Origin: Clostridia bacterium | Lineage (GTDB): Bacteria > Bacillota_A > Clostridia > TANB77 > CAG-508 | Length of the DNA: 8,407 bases | Assembly (NCBI GenBank): GCA_017621295.1 | Contig: JAGATI010000039.1 | Span: forward strand, 1 to 8,407 | Reading direction: 5' to 3' | Part shown: positions 4,360-8,407 of the stretch, one piece after another | How the letters are laid out: every line of letters starts with the position of its first letter | How positions within the stretch are numbered: the first letter of the stretch is position 1 | Made by a program: the position numbers and the translations under genes | Notes under the pieces: generated by a model | Told to the model about the DNA's origin: nothing | The model's input: the letters and a program-made list of their open reading frames with translations, nothing else | Database searches by the model: none

Positions 4360-6432
4360 ATGAATAAGATATTGATAATAGCAGAAAAGCCAAGTTTAGC
4401 AAAAACTATAATAAAAGCCGTTGGAGGAAAAGGAATGTTCAAAGACTTTTATGAAGATGATAAATATATAATAACATCTCAATTTGGGCATTTACTGGAG
4501 CTTAAATCTATTGGAGAATACCAAAACAATTTGGGAAGAGATAAAAAGTGGATTTTAGATGATTTACCATATTTTCCAAAAAAATTTGAGTATAAGGTAA
4601 AAGATGATATTGGAATAAAGCAAAGATATAATGTAATCAAAGATTTAATAAAAAGAACTGATGTTATTGAAATAGTAAATGCAGGAGATCCTGATAGAGA
4701 AGGTGAAACTTTAATTAATATTGTAATATACAATATATTTAATGAGCTTAATTTAAATAAAAAAATAACTAGAATATGGCTTGATCCATTAACAGAAGAT
4801 AAAATAAGGGAAGAACTACAGAACAGAAAAGATATAGAAAACACACATAATTTATTTATAGAAGGAAAGACAAGAGCATATTTAGATTGGCTTTATGGTA
4901 TTAATCTTACTGAGTATAACACATTAAAAGTTGGAAAACTTATGAATACAGGGAGAGTAATTATACCTTTAGTTAGATGGGTATATGATAGAGATATGCA
5001 AATCAAAAATTTTGTGCCAGAAAAATATTATCCAATAGCTGTAACAATAAATAAAAATCAAAAAAATATTAAATTGGATTTTAAAGAATTGAAATTTAAT
5101 AGTAGAGAAAAAGCTGAGACTATTCTAAATGAAATGAAAGATGTAGATGTTAAAGTGACAAATATTGAAGTCAAAGAGCAAGGAAGAAAACCTAAGAAAT
5201 TATTTTCACTATCAACACTTCAAACATATATGTTTCAGAAATATAAAAAGCCAATTTCGAAAACATTAGAATTAGCACAATCACTATATGAAAAGGGTTA
5301 TCTAACATATCCAAGAACCGATACAGAATATTTATCTGAAGATGAAAAAGATAAAATTAAACAATTACTACAAACTATAAATAATAATGATTTAGAGTTT
5401 AGAAATCTGAAATCAATTTTTGATTCAAGTAAAGTAGAGTCACATACAGCAATTATTATCACAAATAAAACACCAAAACTTGAAGAATTAAAAGAAGATG
5501 AAAAGCAATTATATTTAACAGTTAGAAACAGATTTTATGCTAACTTTATTAAAGAAGAATGTATTTTAGATAAAACTATAGTAAATTTTAATTTTGGAGA
5601 ATACAAAACAAAAATTACAGGAACAGCAATAAAACAGCAAGGTTATTTGAAATATGAAAACGATATAGGCGAGACTGAAATTCCAAATTTTAATTTTAAC
5701 GAAGAATTTGTTCCAACACTAAAAACTGAAGAAAGTGAAACAATTCCACCAAGTCATTTATCTGAAGCTGATTTAATAAAACTATGTAAAAATCCATTTA
5801 AGGATTTACTAAAAGAAAATGAAGAAGAAAATGATGATAATGATGAATACAAAAAAATATTAGAAGGTTCTATGATTGGAACTGAAGCAACTAGAGCTAT
5901 AATGATGGAAAAAATAAAGAATGTAGGATATGTTAAATCAGAAAAGAACAAGCTAATGATTACAGATTATGGAATTAAGTTTATAGAAACATTAGAAGCT
6001 TTGAACGAAAACTTATGGAAAGAAAAAACGGCAGAGCTAAACAAAAATTTAAAAAAAATATATAGAGGAGAGCTTAATGCAGAAGAAATAATCAATATAG
6101 CAAAACAAGAGCTGATAGATATTATGAGTAAAAATATAATAATAACGAAAGTGGATAATAACATAAATAAAGAGATTATAGGAAAGTGTCCGAAATGTAG
6201 TGGTGGAAATATAGTAGAAAATAGTAAGGGATATGGTTGTAGTAATTGGAAAAATGGGTGTGACTTTTTTGTTTGGAAAACTATAGCAAGTAAAAATATT
6301 ACTAAGTCAAATATAAAGGATATACTTTTAAAAGGTGAAACATCAGAAATAAAAGGATTTAAGAGTAAATCTGGAAAAACTTTTAATAGTAAATTAGTGT
6401 TAAATAATAATAAAATAGAATTTAAGTTTTGA
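4360..6432 (+). CDS. topB: DNA topoisomerase III-like (type IA)
   Basis: This 690-residue enzyme cuts and rejoins one DNA strand and can unlink replicating or transferred DNA. The Toprim domain (1-145) has Glu9 in IIAEKPSLAK and the metal site GDPDREGE (D110, D112, E114). The catalytic tyrosine is Y317 in LTYPRTD. IGTEATRA appears at about 506-513. A four-cysteine zinc finger (C610, C613, C627, C634) and a short Toprim C-terminal repeat end the protein. The block usually written GRVQTPTL is replaced by TGRVIIPLVRW (197-207), and the usual sHxAIIPT by SHTAIIIT, so it belongs to a diverged, mobile-element type branch. AGGAAAGG (4342-4349) precedes the ATG by 10 bases. An ATG at 4352 in another frame stops after three codons. 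The gene ends before the terminator at 6537. Confidence 0.93.
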   Translation: MNKILIIAEKPSLAKTIIKAVGGKGMFKDFYEDDKYIITSQFGHLLELKSIGEYQNNLGRDKKWILDDLPYFPKKFEYKVKDDIGIKQRYNVIKDLIKRTDVIEIVNAGDPDREGETLINIVIYNIFNELNLNKKITRIWLDPLTEDKIREELQNRKDIENTHNLFIEGKTRAYLDWLYGINLTEYNTLKVGKLMNTGRVIIPLVRWVYDRDMQIKNFVPEKYYPIAVTINKNQKNIKLDFKELKFNSREKAETILNEMKDVDVKVTNIEVKEQGRKPKKLFSLSTLQTYMFQKYKKPISKTLELAQSLYEKGYLTYPRTDTEYLSEDEKDKIKQLLQTINNNDLEFRNLKSIFDSSKVESHTAIIITNKTPKLEELKEDEKQLYLTVRNRFYANFIKEECILDKTIVNFNFGEYKTKITGTAIKQQGYLKYENDIGETEIPNFNFNEEFVPTLKTEESETIPPSHLSEADLIKLCKNPFKDLLKENEEENDDNDEYKKILEGSMIGTEATRAIMMEKIKNVGYVKSEKNKLMITDYGIKFIETLEALNENLWKEKTAELNKNLKKIYRGELNAEEIINIAKQELIDIMSKNIIITKVDNNINKEIIGKCPKCSGGNIVENSKGYGCSNWKNGCDFFVWKTIASKNITKSNIKDILLKGETSEIKGFKSKSGKTFNSKLVLNNNKIEFKF

Positions 6433-6536
6433 AGTAAGTTTAAAGTTTAAAATTAAATAGTAACAATTATTTCAAAATTACTTCATTGCTAATAAATATT
6501 TTAAAATTAAAATGATTTTATGAGAAAATACTAATT

Positions 6537-6564
6537 GAGAGAGGGAAATATTTCTCTCTTTTTT
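6537..6564 (+). terminator. Rho-independent terminator after topB
   Basis: AGAGAG (6538-6543) pairs with CTCTCT (6554-6559), extended by two G-U pairs and one A-T to a 9-bp stem with an AATA loop, followed by a run of six T (6559-6564). The A tract needed for the opposite direction is missing on the 5' side, so it acts on the + strand. The 100 bases between topB and this stem are AT-rich and hold only a perfect 7-bp inverted repeat with a long loop (GAAGTAA 6431-6437, TTACTTC 6478-6484) of doubtful meaning. Confidence 0.85.
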
Positions 6565-6624
6565 GCTAGCTAAAAAGAAAGAACGTTAGGAATATGGAAA
6601 ATAAAAATAAAATAGAGTCCAAAT

Positions 6625-6734
6625 CCCCTAGGGTATAAATACTTATTTTATACGTACAAGTTTGACTAAGGAGTATTCTTAAAGGCTTGCCTTTAACGTG
6701 TTTATTAGTAATCGGTACGATTACTTTCCTGCGT
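6625..6734 (-). repeat. Right copy of the inverted hairpin-rich element, probable oriT region
   Basis: This is the inverse partner of 2776-2886. It keeps the 35-base identical core (6672-6706), the palindrome TTAAAGGCTTGCCTTTAA (6679-6696) and the relaxase-type hairpin (6708-6724). In that hairpin a C-G pair of the left copy has become T-A on both sides, so pairing is preserved. At the far end, GTATAAA and TTTATAC (6633-6639, 6647-6653) form a perfect 7-bp stem that is degenerate in the left copy, next to the palindrome CCCTAGGG (6626-6633). The element fills the gap between the topB terminator and the ribbon-helix-helix gene at 6786, directly upstream of the mobilisation genes, the usual place for an origin of transfer. 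Confidence 0.85.
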
Positions 6735-6735
6735 C
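6708..6735 (+). other. Candidate oriT core: hairpin plus nic-like TTTCCTG|CG
   Basis: GTAATCG-GTA-CGATTAC (6708-6724) is a perfect 7-bp inverted repeat followed at once by TTTCCTGCGTC (6725-6735). MOBP-family origins of transfer have an inverted repeat just 5' of a nic site with the consensus YATCCTG|Y. Here the core TCCTGC is present but the A is replaced by T. By analogy, cleavage would lie between G6731 and C6732 on the + strand, which would send the mobilisation genes in first. The adjacent relaxase gene is of the MobP type, which supports the call. The exact nic position is inference. Confidence 0.55.
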
Positions 6736-6753
6736 ATATTGAAAATACAATAT
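6736..6753 (+). promoter_or_regulatory. Small hairpin between the oriT-like core and the accessory gene
   Basis: ATATTG and CAATAT form a perfect 6-bp inverted repeat with a six-base loop, immediately 3' of the nic-like motif and outside the repeated element. TACAAT (6746-6751) and TATAAC (6751-6756) could serve as -10 boxes for the mobilisation operon, but no good -35 is visible. The hairpin would be a natural operator for the ribbon-helix-helix protein encoded 33 bases further on. Confidence 0.35.
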
Positions 6754-6785
6754 AACCATAAAAAATAAAAAGGAGAAATGTAGAA

Positions 6786-7223
6786 ATGTCAAAAAGAGAA
6801 AAACTTTCTATTACTTTAGATCCAGAAATAAAGAAACAAATTTTAACTTATGCAAAAGTAAATGGAACAAGATCTATTAGTTATCATATAGAACAAGCAG
6901 TAAAAATGTATCTTAATCAAGATGACCAGATTTTAGCAAAACAAATTGAGAATTCTATAAAATATAATATTAAAGCTTTCGAAGATAGATATTGTAGAAT
7001 TTTGGCAAAAGTTACAAAGAGAACTTATGCCAATACTAAAATTTTACTGAATATGTTTGCATATATGTCTAATTCTGAATTAGATACTAAATTTTTATTA
7101 GATACTTTATATGAGGCAGAACGAGATGGATATAGAGCATTAAAGAATGGAATTATAGAAAGAGATATAGATGATTTGTTTTCAAAAGAAGAACTAATAA
7201 AGAAGGCATATAAAGACAAATAA
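6786..7223 (+). CDS. Ribbon-helix-helix mobilisation accessory protein (MobC-like)
   Basis: This is a 145-residue protein. Residues 6-11 (KLSITL) form the DNA-contacting strand of a ribbon-helix-helix fold, followed by helices at about 13-25 and 31-43 (DPEIKKQILTYAKV; SISYHIEQAVKMYL). Residues 46-145 are helical and unlike simple CopG repressors. Proteins of this layout next to relaxases bind oriT, help the relaxase nick and often repress their own operon. The downstream relaxase starts 14 bases after the stop. AGGAG (6771-6775) is 10 bases upstream of the ATG at 6786; an intervening ATG at 6778 is followed directly by a stop codon. The probable targets are the inverted repeats just upstream, and possibly the left copy of the element too. 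It could also be an antitoxin-like regulator, but the context argues for mobilisation. Confidence 0.82.
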   Translation: MSKREKLSITLDPEIKKQILTYAKVNGTRSISYHIEQAVKMYLNQDDQILAKQIENSIKYNIKAFEDRYCRILAKVTKRTYANTKILLNMFAYMSNSELDTKFLLDTLYEAERDGYRALKNGIIERDIDDLFSKEELIKKAYKDK

Positions 7224-7237
7224 AACAGGAGATAAAT

Positions 7238-8407
7238 ATGATAGATGGTGTTAATTTTATAGATTTAAATCAGAAAGATAAAGATAAACAAAGAAAAATA
7301 GATAACCTATCTCCTAAAGCAAGAGCTAAAGTTATAAGAGATTATGTGGATTATATAGGTCGTTTAGAAGGAGCAGAGAATAATGGAGAACATAGTTTAT
7401 TTGGAACTTTACTTAACGATGACAATGTAGTTCAAATGCATAAAAAGGACATTTTATCACATATAAAGAATAAAGTTGTTAGTGAAGCTTATGTTTATAG
7501 AGCTGTAATATCTTTATCAGAAGAAGATGCAGAGAAATATGGTTATCTTAATAGAGAAGCATGGGAAAACGTAATTAGAATCAATATAAAAACAATTGCA
7601 GATGAATATAATATCAAATTTGGGAATTTGGACTGGATAGCTTCATTTCATACAGAAGAAGGACATCCTCATATTCATTTAGTTTTTTATGATAATTCAA
7701 ACAAAAGAAGTGTTGCACCATATGTTAAATATGACAAAATAAAACAAAAGTTAAATTATTCAGTATATAAAAAAGAAATTCAGTATTCTTTAGATGTAAA
7801 AAATAAAATTAAAAAAGAAATCAAAAATGTATTTAAAGAAAATATAGAAGATATAGTTTTTTATGATAAATGTAAAATGTTTAACAATAAAATAAAAAAG
7901 GAAGATTTGAATGAAATAGCTCTAGGACTAAAAGAATTATATGATATAAAGAATTTGGAAACTAAAGGTTCTTGGAAGATGCAATATCAATCCAAAGATA
8001 TAAAAGAAAAATTGAGAGAAATTACAATCAAAATTATAGAGTCATCTTCACAAATAAAAAAAGAATTTAATGAATATATAGAAGCATCTATTGAAATAGA
8101 AAGAATAAAAAATACTAATTGCAACTCTAGTAATTTAATAGAAATTGTAGATAATGAAACTGAATTTATGCTTAAGAAGATTGACAATCAAGTTTTAAAC
8201 TACTTAAAGGAAACAAAATGTGAAATTATTAATGAAAGAAAAGAGCGTATTTCTTTAGAATGTGAGAAAGATAAGACAGAACGTAAAAAAGATTATTATG
8301 ATAAATTAATTATGAATGTTATTACTCAAAGAATGAAGAATTTGTTTACAAGTATTTATAATGAATTAAATAATACAAATAATTTAAATACATATTTTAA
8401 TAAAAAA
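7238..8407 (+). CDS. MobP-type relaxase (N-terminal 390 residues, cut by window end)
   Basis: The frame is open from ATG 7238 to the last base without a stop, giving 390 residues of an incomplete protein. Relaxases nick oriT, stay bound to the 5' end and lead the strand into the recipient. Motif I is seen as DYVDYIGRLEGAEN (35-48), like the YIxxRxGVE region of Firmicute MobP relaxases; Y36 or Y39 is the candidate nucleophile. The metal-binding motif is H138-TEEG-H143-P-H145-I-H147-L, preceded by a region rich in hydrophobic strands. After about residue 165 the protein becomes Lys/Glu-rich and helical, as is usual for this group. AGGAG (7227-7231) lies 6 bases before the start. The family looks closest to MobP2/MobP3, but the exact clade cannot be fixed by eye. 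Confidence 0.88.
   Translation, partial: MIDGVNFIDLNQKDKDKQRKIDNLSPKARAKVIRDYVDYIGRLEGAENNGEHSLFGTLLNDDNVVQMHKKDILSHIKNKVVSEAYVYRAVISLSEEDAEKYGYLNREAWENVIRINIKTIADEYNIKFGNLDWIASFHTEEGHPHIHLVFYDNSNKRSVAPYVKYDKIKQKLNYSVYKKEIQYSLDVKNKIKKEIKNVFKENIEDIVFYDKCKMFNNKIKKEDLNEIALGLKELYDIKNLETKGSWKMQYQSKDIKEKLREITIKIIESSSQIKKEFNEYIEASIEIERIKNTNCNSSNLIEIVDNETEFMLKKIDNQVLNYLKETKCEIINERKERISLECEKDKTERKKDYYDKLIMNVITQRMKNLFTSIYNELNNTNNLNTYFNKK

Noticed and set aside
6431..6484. GAAGTAA/TTACTTC inverted repeat as a first topB terminator
   Set aside because: The loop is 40 bases long and no T run follows; the stem at 6537-6564 is a far better terminator.
2776..6734. Terminal inverted repeats of a composite transposon
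   Set aside because: No transposase or recombinase lies between the repeats, no matching short direct repeats flank them, and the copies lie in intergenic gaps rather than interrupting genes. The hairpin and nic-like motif fit an oriT-like site better.
6625..6734. The element as a riboswitch or a standard noncoding RNA
   Set aside because: I match it to no RNA family, and the two copies have opposite orientation relative to their downstream genes, which favours a DNA-level role. The RNA option is kept only as an alternative for the left copy.

Overview
The window is very AT-rich. Its genes have strong Gram-positive ribosome binding sites (GGAGG, AGGAG, GAGGTG) and protein families typical of plasmids and integrative elements in low-GC Firmicutes, most likely a Clostridia-type host. 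A fusobacterial or similar AT-rich host cannot be excluded. Every convincing gene lies on the + strand. There is no rRNA, tRNA, CRISPR array or transposase. The content is a replication, maintenance and mobilisation module of a plasmid or integrative mobilisable/conjugative element.

Layout: (i) the tail of an unknown gene and a strong terminator (1-93). (ii) A replication operon (190-2729): a RadC-like JAB protein, a 33-residue DUF3789-like membrane microprotein, a phage-type replisome-organiser initiator, a small protein resembling helicase loaders of the G39P type, and an unassigned protein with a C-terminal helix-turn-helix. The initiator gene carries GTTACA/TGTAAC repeats followed by a purine-rich tract, which looks like an internal replication origin. 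(iii) A first copy of a hairpin-rich element (2776-2886). (iv) A maintenance unit (2909-6432): a Cys-rich miniprotein, a short helical protein, an orphan ParB-like protein and a type IA topoisomerase (TopB), ending at a terminator (6537-6564). (v) A second, inverted copy of the hairpin element (6625-6734). (vi) A mobilisation operon (6786 to the window end): a ribbon-helix-helix accessory protein and a MobP-type relaxase cut by the window edge.

The most interesting feature is the inverted pair of about 110-bp elements around the parB-topB unit. They are about 86% identical, share a 35-nt identical core and a perfect palindrome, and keep a 7-bp hairpin through a paired C-G to T-A change. Next to that hairpin is TTTCCTGC, which resembles the nic consensus YATCCTG|Y of MOBP-type origins of transfer. 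The right copy sits immediately upstream of the accessory-protein and relaxase genes, where an oriT is expected. I infer that it is the oriT and that the left copy is a second oriT-like or regulatory site in opposite orientation. In this model the initiator starts replication from repeats inside its own gene, ParB and TopB help maintain and resolve the DNA, and the ribbon-helix-helix protein and relaxase act at the hairpin elements for transfer.
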